Assembly: GCF_002258215.1 (NCBI RefSeq)
Contig: NZ_NEFY01000010.1
Location: 36,334-100,333 of the forward strand
Reading direction: 5' to 3'
Source: Marinobacter vinifirmus
GTDB taxonomy: Bacteria; Pseudomonadota; Gammaproteobacteria; Pseudomonadales; Oleiphilaceae
Length of the DNA stretch: 64,000 nucleotides
Below, piece by piece: positions 37,496 through 46,033 of this stretch (position 1 is the first letter of the stretch; each line of letters starts with the position of its first letter). The position numbers and the translations under genes were made by a program. The notes below the pieces were generated by a model that saw only the letters and a program-made list of their open reading frames with translations, did not search any database and was not told where the DNA came from.

Positions 37496-38023
37496 ATGAA
37501 AACACCTCTCGCCCTTGTAACCGGATTCTGTTTACTGGCCGCCGCCGGCGCCCACGCAGAGGTGTACCGGCATGTGGATGCCCAGGGCAACGTCACCTTC
37601 TCAGACGAGCCGATGCAGGGCAGCGAAACCGTAAAAGTAAAACCGGTGACCACCATCACCCTGCCCAAACCGGAAGTGGTGCGGGAAACCGACCAGCTGC
37701 GGCAAGAAGTCCAGAAGGAAGGCGCCAACTACGACAGCCTCACTTTTGTGCACCCGCAAAACGACCAGGCCTTCCACAGCGGCAGTGGCGACGTCACCTT
37801 TGAAGTGCGCAGCACCCCCGGCCTGCAGCGTGGCCACAAATACGAAATCACCCTCGACGGCCAGCCCGTAGGCCAGAGCTCCTCCGGCTCGGTAACCGTG
37901 AACAACATTGATCGCGGCACTCACCAGGCGGGAGTGCATATCGTGGACGACCAGGGCGTTCAGGTGAAAACTGGCCCCGGTATCAGCTTTACCGTTCATC
38001 GCCCGTCTGTTCTGCGCCGATAA
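37496..38023 (+). CDS. DUF4124 domain-containing exported protein
   Basis: A 175-residue protein with a Sec signal peptide (about residues 1-21, ending AGAHA) followed by EVYRHVDAQGNVTFSDEP, the DUF4124 pattern found in many proteobacterial envelope proteins. A helical link (about 65-80) leads to an Ig-like C-terminal half with FVHPQNDQAF and IDRGTHQAGVHIVDDQG. It sits between glnA and ntrB, a location seen in related bacteria, but its role in nitrogen control is not known. Position after the glnA terminator suggests its own promoter, which I did not find. Confidence 0.82.
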   Translation: MKTPLALVTGFCLLAAAGAHAEVYRHVDAQGNVTFSDEPMQGSETVKVKPVTTITLPKPEVVRETDQLRQEVQKEGANYDSLTFVHPQNDQAFHSGSGDVTFEVRSTPGLQRGHKYEITLDGQPVGQSSSGSVTVNNIDRGTHQAGVHIVDDQGVQVKTGPGISFTVHRPSVLRR

Positions 38024-38051
38024 CACATCAGCGGTAGCACCCGGAATCAGT

Positions 38052-38068
38052 TGCACCAATTTAGTGCA
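38052..38068 (+). promoter_or_regulatory. NtrC-like binding site upstream of ntrB
   Basis: TGCACCAATTTAGTGCA is a 17-base dyad with one mismatched pair and matches the NtrC operator pattern. Further half-sites (GCACCA) follow at 38072 and around 38140-38156. Confidence 0.65.
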
Positions 38069-38228
38069 TGCGCACCACATTAACGCCATACTCTGGGCAG
38101 CGAAGGGGCAAATCGCCGGCTGCCTGTAGCCTTTCCCGCACCATCTGCACCAAGCCACAGCACCGCCATGCCCCACAGGCCAGCCCGCGCCCGGCCGTTG
38201 CCCATTTTTTTCTGCGAGCCAGCAAAAC

Positions 38229-38244
38229 TGGTTCGGATTTTGCA
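38229..38244 (+). promoter_or_regulatory. Candidate sigma-54 promoter of ntrB
   Basis: TGGTTCGGATTTTGCA has GG (38230-38231) and GC (38242-38243) exactly 10 bases apart, with TTGCA at -12. The expected start near 38255 leaves a leader of about 30 bases before the ATG at 38285. Confidence 0.6.
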
Positions 38245-38284
38245 AAACCGGGGTACACGCATGAAACGAAAACGGAAGCCGAGC

Positions 38285-39385
38285 ATGATGTCGCAGCCGC
38301 CCGCCGCCCCGGACAGTAAATACAAAAGCATTCTGGACAGCCTGAGCACCTCCCTTCTGGTGCTGGGCGAAGACCTCACTATCCGTTACCTGAACCCGGC
38401 GGCCGAGAACCTGTTCGAAACCAGCCTGACCCGCACCCGGGGCCTGCCCCTGGGCGACCTGCTGATCGACTCCAGCGACGCCCTGAAGACCCTGTACGCA
38501 GCCCTCAACAACGGCCAGTCCTACACCCGCCGCGAGGCCGAGTTCGCCCTGCTGACAGGCTCACGCTTCACCGTAGACTATTCGGTAACCCCGGTCAGCG
38601 TAGACCCGACCGAGCTGGTGATCGAAATCCAGCCGAAAGACCGGATGCTGCGCATCAGCCGGGAAGAAGACATCATCTCCCAGCAGGAAACCACCCGCAT
38701 CCTGGTGCGCGGCATGGCCCATGAAATCAAGAACCCGCTGGGAGGCATCCGGGGCGCGGCACAACTGCTGGACAGGGAACTCAACAGCGAAGACCAGCGC
38801 GAATACACCCAGGTAATCATCAACGAAGCCGACCGCCTGCGCAGCCTGGTGGACCGCATGCTGGGCCCCAACAAGGCCCTGCAGATGGCCAGTACCAACA
38901 TCCACGAAGTACTGGAACGGGTACGCACCCTGATTGAAGCCGAAAGCAAGGGCCGGGTGCGCCTGAAGCGGGATTACGACCCCAGCATTCCGGAATTCAC
39001 CGGCGACAAGGAACAGCTGATCCAGGCCTTCCTGAACATCGCCCGCAACGCCATGGAAGCCGCCTTCGAAAACCAGGTGGACAGCCACAGCGGCGACATG
39101 CCCACCATCACCTTCCGCACCCGGGCCCTGCGCCAGTTCACCATCGGCCACCGTCGCCATCGCCTGGTGTGCCGGGTAGACATTATCGACAACGGCCCGG
39201 GCATTCCGCCGGAACTGCTGCAAAACATTTTCTACCCCATGATCAGTGGCCGGGCATCCGGCACGGGCCTGGGGCTTTCCATTACCCAAAGCATCATCGG
39301 CCAGCATCGCGGGCTGGTGGAATGCGAGAGTGAACCGGGAAGAACCGACTTCATCATCTTCCTGCCTCTGGAGGACAACCAATGA
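38285..39385 (+). CDS. ntrB: Nitrogen regulation sensor histidine kinase NtrB
   Basis: NtrB (GlnL) phosphorylates or dephosphorylates NtrC depending on PII. It has an N-terminal PAS domain (about residues 14-120) and no membrane segment. The H-box GMAHEIKNPLGGIRGAAQLL carries H146. The N-box LNIARNAMEAA and the ATP-lid motifs DNGPGIPPE and GTGLGLSI follow. I chose ATG 38285 (366 residues), with GGAAG six bases upstream and a position downstream of a sigma-54 element; ATG 38261 and the open frame to 38168 are alternatives. Its stop overlaps the ntrC start (ATGA). Confidence 0.95.
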   Translation: MMSQPPAAPDSKYKSILDSLSTSLLVLGEDLTIRYLNPAAENLFETSLTRTRGLPLGDLLIDSSDALKTLYAALNNGQSYTRREAEFALLTGSRFTVDYSVTPVSVDPTELVIEIQPKDRMLRISREEDIISQQETTRILVRGMAHEIKNPLGGIRGAAQLLDRELNSEDQREYTQVIINEADRLRSLVDRMLGPNKALQMASTNIHEVLERVRTLIEAESKGRVRLKRDYDPSIPEFTGDKEQLIQAFLNIARNAMEAAFENQVDSHSGDMPTITFRTRALRQFTIGHRRHRLVCRVDIIDNGPGIPPELLQNIFYPMISGRASGTGLGLSITQSIIGQHRGLVECESEPGRTDFIIFLPLEDNQ

Positions 39386-40815
39386 GCCGAACGGGAAACG
39401 TCTGGATCATAGACGACGACAAAAGCATCCGCTGGGTACTGGACCGTGCCCTTACCCAGGCCGGCCTGCACCCCCGCGTATTCGACAGCGGTGAAAGCAT
39501 CATGATGCGCCTGGAGCACGAACAGCCAGATGCCATCATCAGCGACATCCGCATGCCCGGCGTAGACGGCATTACCCTGCTGTCCCGGATCGTGAAAAAG
39601 CACCCGGACCTGCCCGTTATCATCATGACCGCCCACTCCGACCTGGACAGCGCGGTGACCAGCTACCAGACCGGCGCCTTCGAATACCTGCCCAAACCCT
39701 TTGATGTGGATGAAGCCGTGGCCCTGGTTAAGCGGGCCATCGCCCACAGCCACGAGAAAAAGGCCGCGGCGGAACCCCAGATGGAGTCGGTTCAGAAAAA
39801 CCTGGAAATCATCGGTGAAGCGCCCGCCATGCAGGAAGTGTTTCGCGCCATCGGCCGGCTCTCCAACTCCAACATTACCGTACTGATCAACGGCGAGAGT
39901 GGCACCGGTAAAGAACTGGTGGCCCAGGCCCTGCACAACCACAGCCCCCGGGCCCACAACCCGTTCATCGCCCTGAACATGGCCGCCATCCCAAAAGACC
40001 TGATTGAATCGGAACTCTTCGGCCACGAAAAAGGCGCCTTCACCGGCGCCGGCGCCACCCGCCAGGGCCGCTTTGAGCAGGCCAACGGCGGCACCCTGTT
40101 TCTGGACGAAATCGGCGACATGCCCGCCGACACCCAGACCCGACTGCTGCGAGTACTGGCCGATGGCGAGTTCTACCGGGTAGGCGGCACCACCCCCATC
40201 AAAGTGGATGTGCGCATCATCGCCGCCACACACCAGGACCTGGAAAAACTGGTACAAGCAGGCAGCTTCCGGGAGGATTTATTCCACCGCCTGAATGTAA
40301 TCCGCGTACACCTGCCCAAACTGGCCGAACGCCGGGAAGACATCCCCAAGCTGATGCAGCACTTCCTGAAGCGGGCCGCCAAGGAACTGGCGGTAGAAGC
40401 AAAAATCCTGCGGCCAGATGCGGAAGAATACCTGACCACCCTGCCCTGGCCCGGCAACGTGCGCCAACTGGAAAACACCTGCCGCTGGCTGACCGTCATG
40501 GCCAGCGGCCGGGAAATCCACGTAGACGACCTGCCCCCGGAACTGCTACACCAGGCCGAAGCCGACAACACCGGCACAGGCCAGACCTGGCAGGAAGGCC
40601 TGAAAAACTGGGCCGAACTGGAACTGAAACGGGGCAAGAAAGCCATCCTGGACACTGCCGTGCCGGAGTTTGAGAAAATCATGATCGAAGCCGCCCTGAA
40701 ACACACCGGCGGCCGCCGCCGGGACGCCTCGGTACTGCTGGGCTGGGGGCGGAATACGCTGACGCGGAAAATTAACGAGTTGGGGATGGACCATCCGGAG
40801 GGGGAGGAGGAGTAA
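39382..40815 (+). CDS. ntrC: Nitrogen regulation response regulator NtrC
   Basis: NtrC (GlnG) activates sigma-54 promoters when nitrogen is limiting. Residues 1 to about 120 form the receiver domain, with the acidic pair D11-D12 and phospho-acceptor D55 in ISDIRMPG. The AAA+ domain has Walker A GESGTGKE, the sigma-54 contact loop GAFTGA and the Walker B FLDEIGDM. The C-terminal Fis-type helix-turn-helix is in RRRDASVLLGWGRNTLTRKI. It has 477 residues and is translationally coupled to ntrB. Its likely targets, glnA and ntrB, have matching sites in this window. Confidence 0.98.
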   Translation: MSRTGNVWIIDDDKSIRWVLDRALTQAGLHPRVFDSGESIMMRLEHEQPDAIISDIRMPGVDGITLLSRIVKKHPDLPVIIMTAHSDLDSAVTSYQTGAFEYLPKPFDVDEAVALVKRAIAHSHEKKAAAEPQMESVQKNLEIIGEAPAMQEVFRAIGRLSNSNITVLINGESGTGKELVAQALHNHSPRAHNPFIALNMAAIPKDLIESELFGHEKGAFTGAGATRQGRFEQANGGTLFLDEIGDMPADTQTRLLRVLADGEFYRVGGTTPIKVDVRIIAATHQDLEKLVQAGSFREDLFHRLNVIRVHLPKLAERREDIPKLMQHFLKRAAKELAVEAKILRPDAEEYLTTLPWPGNVRQLENTCRWLTVMASGREIHVDDLPPELLHQAEADNTGTGQTWQEGLKNWAELELKRGKKAILDTAVPEFEKIMIEAALKHTGGRRRDASVLLGWGRNTLTRKINELGMDHPEGEEE

Positions 40816-40839
40816 ACCTCTTCCGGCCTTCGGCGAAGA

Positions 40840-43815
40840 TCAGTTGGCGGGGACTTCGCGCCAGTAGATGATGCGGTCGTTGCCCCGGTAGACGCCGAAG
40901 GTGGCGGTGGCGCGGGGGTTTTGGAGTTCACCTTCTGCAGGCTCACCGGGGTTTTCTGGTTCACGACCCCAGAAGTCTTGTAGCCAAGTACTCACGCTCC
41001 ACTCCAATACGTCGGTTCCTCGCTCCCCTGTAGGGCTGATGCTCAATGGCTCGCCCTTGCCGTCCACAAAAGTACCAGAGTCCGGTTTGAGTGTATGACG
41101 AGCCGGTGCTTCAACGACATTAACGCCATCTGCGTTCCAGCTATTACAACTGTCATCACTGTGCCGATCAAACCGGTCCCCATCAAAAACCTCGACTTCA
41201 AAAGGCATTCGGAGAACGGCCGGGGGCTCGAGATTCTCCGGGCCATAGACATTCTCCATCACCAGCCGGCCATAACGTACCTCAGCGGGCATTTCCGGCC
41301 GAATATCGTTGCGAGGCAACTCGCTTCTCACACCATCACCGTCTTCAATATCTGACAAGGCAAATTGAACCTTAGGATAAAAAGGCGCCCTTCTGGCAGC
41401 CGGGGTTTTCTCGAACCAGAACTTGTCTTCGGAGTGATAGCGGTACTCAAGCTGGCCCGGACTAGACACTGTCAAGGCAGCCCCCTTCATGTCAGAGCCA
41501 AGCTTCATCGGCTCATCATCGTTGTTGAGTGCAACCAACTCTTCAGGACCGGATCTTGTGATGTCATCTTCAAACAAGCTTCGGAAGCCGTCGAAGGTGT
41601 AGTTCTTGGTCACCTCTCCCTGAATGGACAAGGGCTCTATTAGTGCAGAGGCCGCCAGCTTCCAGCCAAATTCCTGACCGGTATAAACAAAGGCGTCCGG
41701 CTCACACTCTCCGCCAAGCTCACCGTCTTCTACGGTCACCCTGAAGCGGTCCGGATAAAAGCGGCCAATGGGCTGGCTAACGGCCGGTGGAAGGTCTCGC
41801 TCCAGGTAAGCCCCAGGCTCCGGAGCTGTTCTGAATCGAAACACGCCTACTTCGGACTGACTCAGGCTAACCACTTCTGTTGCATCGGATGATCGACTGT
41901 GAACATAGGACTCAGCTCCCTCTGGCAATGTGCCCGGTACAGCACCCACCTCGTTCGGCTCAACCAACTCCAGCTGCAGCGGAATATCGGGAAGCATGAA
42001 ATTGGGCGTGGTCGGGTTACCGATGCAGAAATCGCTGTCGGCATCACTTTGCCATCCTACGGCCTGAATACTGAGGTCAAACGACTCACCAGCCTTGCGA
42101 AAAGGTGGGCATGAAGAATCACCTGCGGAGCAATCGCCGGCTGAGGTCACGCAGAACCCTGCAGGTACAGCGACAAAGCTATCCACACCCGGCATGACCA
42201 GACCGTCATCACCTGTAGCCTCAGAACCAAGGTACAAAGCTGACAGCTGAACCTCCCCAGCATCAAGATAGCTGACATCAATCTCAGCAACACCCTGATC
42301 ATCAAAGGATAAAGTGAGACCTGTCGGAGAATTACTATCAAGGCTGACCTCTTTACCGTTTACACTAACAGGCCGTTTATTAGTCCTATTATCACCATTC
42401 GGGTCTAAGTATGCCGAAGAAAAACGGACAACTTTTTCCACACTACCTTCAAATGCAGATACACACGCTTGAGTGTCATCGTCCTGGCGAACTGCACGCA
42501 ATTGAAAGGGCCCAGATGGGCGGTGGGAAATGAGTGGCGGCACATCGAAGGCGAGCCCTGATTTGAAGAAAAGCAACTCACAATTCTCAGCAGAAAGGGA
42601 GCCGCCTACCTTGCACAACGTCTCGGGTTGCGGCTGAACAGAAGGGGTTGAGCCAGTCACCCCTAAAAATGCAGAGAAAACCTCACCTTCAAAGTCAGTT
42701 ATCTGAATAGTTGCAGAGCCCTTTCCAGCCTCAAGGGCTACTGTGTTCCCTCCTATCCAACCACTCGAAGGGGCGAGCGAAACCGCAGAAATATCAGGTA
42801 CCAACTCCGTGCAGGTACTATTGGCACAAGCCCGGATTTCTATAGTTTCCGGTTGGCAGGTTAGAGCCACACCATCATGTTTAATCTCGTAATGGTCGAT
42901 TGCTGCATCAGCCGCAACAACCCTGACTATAAGCTCCGCGATTTCAAATGGCTCCCGATCCCCAAAACAAAAAAAACTGTCGCAGTACTCAGTCTCATAT
43001 CGGTAAATATAATCACCTTCAGATTGAAACTCTCTGGAATCTAAAAACACTGGAGCTCGCTCACAGGGTGATAGGTCGCCACGGTAACCACCTATAACTT
43101 GGTCATTCAGGTACCAGCGGTCAACCCAGCGATCACTGAACGGAGGGCTGGCCGCAATAGGGCATTGTTCCGCAATAGCAGTGACTTCAACCTCTTCACC
43201 AACTTGAACCTCTACTACTGGCCCCCTGATCCCATTTGCTCTGAGCTCAACAGGGAAAACGCAAAGCTCTGTCAACAAGCCATCATCTATACCGGTATAA
43301 TCGACAGCGACTTGGGCCCTTCTAGGAAGATCTATTTCTCCTGCCGCAGCCAAGCCCCCGGTAATATCAGGTAACGATCCTCCTCCTTGTCCTTGCCCAA
43401 TATCGATATCTCCGGTTGCATATAGAAGTCCGGAAATAATGGCTCCGTTACCGACGTCAATATCCCCTCGAACCACAATAAGCAGCTTCGAAGCATCTCC
43501 GTTGGCATTAATTCTTGCGTTATTACCTAGTGTCAGATCCCCATCTACAAAAATCCTGACTTTTGCCTCCGGGAGCAGCACAATCGGATCGTAGCTTCCA
43601 TCCCCGACGTAGTAGTCCCCGGAACCTAATGGTCCATCTGGCAAATCTCCAGTCGAAGACCAGGGCACGCCAGAAAGGTCTAACTGCTCATCACCCCCGG
43701 TCAAGCCAGCGTTCTCACCATCATTAGCCTGAAAGACGTTGGTGCAAACCACGGCTAAACTCTGAGGACTAAACGCCACCGACAAAAGCAACAGAAAAAT
43801 CTTGGCGTAACGCAT
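40840..43815 (-). CDS. mshQ: MSHA biogenesis protein MshQ
   Basis: The last gene of the MSHA pilus operon, 991 residues. It has a signal peptide (MRYAKIFLLLLSVAFSPQSLA). An N-terminal repetitive beta region follows (about residues 35-190), with runs such as FVDGDLTLGNNARI and GDIDVGNGAIISGLLYATGD. The long C-terminal half is of the DUF6701 type and carries paired cysteines (CVTSAGDCSAGDSSCPPF). In the family it is a surface or periplasmic protein of unknown action at the pilus tip or assembly site. The codon usage and composition in the middle part look more AT-rich than in mshE or mshG. Its ATG overlaps the mshP stop (TAATG). Confidence 0.88.
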   Translation of the reverse strand: MRYAKIFLLLLSVAFSPQSLAVVCTNVFQANDGENAGLTGGDEQLDLSGVPWSSTGDLPDGPLGSGDYYVGDGSYDPIVLLPEAKVRIFVDGDLTLGNNARINANGDASKLLIVVRGDIDVGNGAIISGLLYATGDIDIGQGQGGGSLPDITGGLAAAGEIDLPRRAQVAVDYTGIDDGLLTELCVFPVELRANGIRGPVVEVQVGEEVEVTAIAEQCPIAASPPFSDRWVDRWYLNDQVIGGYRGDLSPCERAPVFLDSREFQSEGDYIYRYETEYCDSFFCFGDREPFEIAELIVRVVAADAAIDHYEIKHDGVALTCQPETIEIRACANSTCTELVPDISAVSLAPSSGWIGGNTVALEAGKGSATIQITDFEGEVFSAFLGVTGSTPSVQPQPETLCKVGGSLSAENCELLFFKSGLAFDVPPLISHRPSGPFQLRAVRQDDDTQACVSAFEGSVEKVVRFSSAYLDPNGDNRTNKRPVSVNGKEVSLDSNSPTGLTLSFDDQGVAEIDVSYLDAGEVQLSALYLGSEATGDDGLVMPGVDSFVAVPAGFCVTSAGDCSAGDSSCPPFRKAGESFDLSIQAVGWQSDADSDFCIGNPTTPNFMLPDIPLQLELVEPNEVGAVPGTLPEGAESYVHSRSSDATEVVSLSQSEVGVFRFRTAPEPGAYLERDLPPAVSQPIGRFYPDRFRVTVEDGELGGECEPDAFVYTGQEFGWKLAASALIEPLSIQGEVTKNYTFDGFRSLFEDDITRSGPEELVALNNDDEPMKLGSDMKGAALTVSSPGQLEYRYHSEDKFWFEKTPAARRAPFYPKVQFALSDIEDGDGVRSELPRNDIRPEMPAEVRYGRLVMENVYGPENLEPPAVLRMPFEVEVFDGDRFDRHSDDSCNSWNADGVNVVEAPARHTLKPDSGTFVDGKGEPLSISPTGERGTDVLEWSVSTWLQDFWGREPENPGEPAEGELQNPRATATFGVYRGNDRIIYWREVPAN

Positions 43816-44231
43816 TATCTCACCCTAACCTCAACATTACGCCGTGCAACCTCGTTAACCCTCGCACCACACTCACCCGTGCTGGTCAGGGTGAATACCC
43901 GGCCACCACCGGTACCCGTCAGGGGAAAAAGGTCACTAGCTGAGCACTCAAGAATTGCTTTGCATTGGAGCAAGGCACCCTGACCAAAATCTATCTCTGC
44001 CGGCACCCCAGAGCAGTCACCTGCTTCCAGAATCTCGGCCACCGCCAACTGCGCCCCACTTTCCGCCGCAAAAAACGCCCGCTGGGACTGAATCTGCAAG
44101 CTGACGGATTTGCCGGAACTTTCCTGAAGCTGCGCCATGCCGTATACCAGCAACGCAAGTACAGTGATGATAAAGATTGCAATAGGCAGGCCAGCGCCGG
44201 CCTGTTTTTGGATAGTGCGCTCAGGGGACAT
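43815..44231 (-). CDS. mshP: MSHA biogenesis protein MshP
   Basis: A minor pilin-like protein of 138 residues. A hydrophobic N-terminal helix (AGLPIAIFIITVLALLVYG) takes the place of the classical prepilin helix and lacks the usual glutamate at position 5. SLQIQSQRAFFAAESGAQLA follows, a PilX-type motif. Four cysteines in the C-terminal part could form disulfides. The ATG at 44231 lies within the end of mshO (overlap of 11 bases); the open frame to 44270 is not favoured. Confidence 0.85.
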   Translation of the reverse strand: MSPERTIQKQAGAGLPIAIFIITVLALLVYGMAQLQESSGKSVSLQIQSQRAFFAAESGAQLAVAEILEAGDCSGVPAEIDFGQGALLQCKAILECSASDLFPLTGTGGGRVFTLTSTGECGARVNEVARRNVEVRVR

Positions 44232-44994
44232 TGCGAATCTGCACCTCCTGGCTGACCGGGGTGATTTCATCGCCGGCGGGGTCTTTCAGAGTGAAAGCGA
44301 AACGCAGTATAGCGCCTCGCTCCAGAGTGCCGGGGCTGTAATCGAATTCCACTGGGCCGGTCAGGTTTGCGGCCAGCACTGCGCCTGTGCCGGCAGGCGG
44401 TATAGACTGGCTGGTATTGAAACCGTAATTACTGTAACGGCGCAGGAAACTGCCGGCCTGGCACAGGCTGATTGGCTCACCTACCACATACAGGCGGCGT
44501 TCCGGGGACTGGCCGTTAAAGCGGTGGTCTGATTCCAGCACAATCTCCGGAGGCGACACGCTGTCATCAATACTTTGGATCGGAGAACTTAATGGGCCGC
44601 GGCCGGAACCAACGGTATAAAGATCATCAGGGCTGCCACCATAGCCATAAACGATCACCCGATTGCCGGTTTCAGGCGCCTCCGCAAACGGTACGACCGG
44701 AATCCGGTCAAAGTCCGGCCCGCCAAGGCGGATGTAGGTAGTGGCCGCTTCTACCGGAATCCACTCCAGGCAATTGCCGGAAATTCGGATGGAGTTTGGG
44801 AATGCATTACGCAACTCCCGGGAAATCTGTTCACTGACTACCACCGCCTGCAAGGCCCGTTGCTGTCGAGCCCCCACATCCAGCGCCCCACGAGTCGACA
44901 GCGAAACAAACTGCACGGAAATGGTGGCCACGATGCCCAGCAGCACGATAACCATCACCAACTCGACCAAGGTGAAACCATGCTGCCTGCGCAT
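44221..44994 (-). CDS. mshO: MSHA biogenesis protein MshO (prepilin-like)
   Basis: A minor pseudopilin of 257 residues. A short leader MRRQHG precedes the cleavage site, then FTLVELVMVIVLLGIVATIS, a classical type IV prepilin helix with Glu5. The rest is a globular pilin head with a long linker. Its start overlaps the mshD stop (TGATG). It follows mshD and precedes mshP, the expected order. Confidence 0.9.
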   Translation of the reverse strand: MRRQHGFTLVELVMVIVLLGIVATISVQFVSLSTRGALDVGARQQRALQAVVVSEQISRELRNAFPNSIRISGNCLEWIPVEAATTYIRLGGPDFDRIPVVPFAEAPETGNRVIVYGYGGSPDDLYTVGSGRGPLSSPIQSIDDSVSPPEIVLESDHRFNGQSPERRLYVVGEPISLCQAGSFLRRYSNYGFNTSQSIPPAGTGAVLAANLTGPVEFDYSPGTLERGAILRFAFTLKDPAGDEITPVSQEVQIRNVP

Positions 44995-45527
44995 CAGAAG
45001 TTCCCCCGATAGGCGCTGAACAGGTAGGTGGCGTTGGAGGGATCGGTGATGGTGATGTCGATGCGTTTGGCGTCGGAATTGGCGAGTGACATTTCTGATA
45101 TGTCATCGCCCGCGCAGGATACGGTGATGGAAATCCGGAAATTATCGTAGCCGGGCAGCGGATTGCCTTCGCCATCCTCGGGAATCGCGTTGGTGATGGC
45201 GTGGTAGTCGTCGACATCATCGTAATCGTCGCGGGTGGTTTCAGCACTTTCTGCGCCGAGGAATGCGCAATCGAAATCTGTGGCATCGACTTTCCCACCG
45301 CCAACCTTGCTGGATTCGTCGTAATTGCGGGCGAGAATTTCATCCATATACAACTGAGCCAGCGCTACGGCGCGGGTCTGGTTCAGCGGGTCGGCGCTGC
45401 GGCCGGTGATCAGGGAAAAGGCACCGACTACACCGGCGATGGCGACGCCGATGATGACGATGGTCATGACCAGTTCCACCAGGGTGGCGCCCTGCTGGCG
45501 AGATTTGCCGAGGCATGGCTGCCTCAT
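44994..45527 (-). CDS. mshD: MSHA biogenesis protein MshD (prepilin-like)
   Basis: A minor pseudopilin of 177 residues. The leader ends in QQG, followed by ATLVELVMTIVIIGVAIAGV, a prepilin helix with Ala at position 1 in place of Phe. The head region is Asp-rich (DDYDDVDDYHAI). I chose the ATG at 45527, which overlaps the mshC stop as ATGA; the frame is open to 45569. It is coupled to mshO downstream. Confidence 0.9.
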   Translation of the reverse strand: MRQPCLGKSRQQGATLVELVMTIVIIGVAIAGVVGAFSLITGRSADPLNQTRAVALAQLYMDEILARNYDESSKVGGGKVDATDFDCAFLGAESAETTRDDYDDVDDYHAITNAIPEDGEGNPLPGYDNFRISITVSCAGDDISEMSLANSDAKRIDITITDPSNATYLFSAYRGNF

Positions 45528-45988
45528 TGGCATGCCCCCTGGTACACGGCACCAAGGGAACTCAGGCACAAGGTGAAGTTGCTGTCGCCGGAGATTCTAA
45601 ATTCGATGTCCTGACCGCTAACGGGTGCGGCAATGCGCCCCATCCGGTCAAAGGCAATCTGGGTATTCGTACTGGTTACAGGAAACGCTGTAGTTTGACT
45701 CACAGGCCGGTAACTCATGTTTGCGCCTTCATGGCGGATGGAAAAGCTGGAGCCAGCAGCCGAGAAACGGAAATTTCTGGTATCCCGGCTGATGGCTACA
45801 GTATTCGCAGAATTGCCCGCCAGCGCTGCCTGTTGGGCAAGCAGTGTGGCGGAGGCAAGTTGCTGGGTGGCCAGCAGGGGGGAGAAGGCGGAGGTTCTTG
45901 CAACTATGCCAACTCCAAGCGCTGAGAGAACACCGATCAAAATTATGACCATAACCAACTCAACCAGAGTAAAGCCAGATGATCTCAG
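45524..45988 (-). CDS. mshC: MSHA biogenesis protein MshC (prepilin-like), apparent CTG start
   Basis: A minor pseudopilin of about 154 residues. The N-terminal helix, read from CTG, is RSSGFTLVELVMVIILIG, with the cleavage site before FTLVE. No ATG, GTG or TTG exists in frame between the stop TAG at 46019-46021 and this helix. The CTG at 45988 sits 8 bases after GGAGGT. The next usable start, TTG 45958, would remove the cleavage site and most of the helix. The gene thus starts at CTG, or has lost a normal start by mutation or sequencing error. The rest is an ordinary pilin head with a C-terminal cysteine pair (TLCLSS ... QGACQ). Confidence 0.85.
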   Translation of the reverse strand: MRSSGFTLVELVMVIILIGVLSALGVGIVARTSAFSPLLATQQLASATLLAQQAALAGNSANTVAISRDTRNFRFSAAGSSFSIRHEGANMSYRPVSQTTAFPVTSTNTQIAFDRMGRIAAPVSGQDIEFRISGDSNFTLCLSSLGAVYQGACQ

Positions 45989-45996
45989 AGCTACCC

Positions 45997-46002
45997 ACCT
46001 CC
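45997..46002 (-). promoter_or_regulatory. Ribosome binding site deciding the mshC start
   Basis: GGAGGT on the minus strand ends 8 bases before the CTG at 45988. No standard start codon is in frame in range, so this site is the best evidence for initiation at CTG. Confidence 0.7.
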
Positions 46003-46033
46003 CTAGGCTTGACTTAACCTATTTCTCTGCTGA

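Noticed and set aside
45524..45958. mshC started at TTG 45958
   Set aside because: This would start inside the prepilin helix, losing the cleavage site, and there is no ribosome binding site in range.
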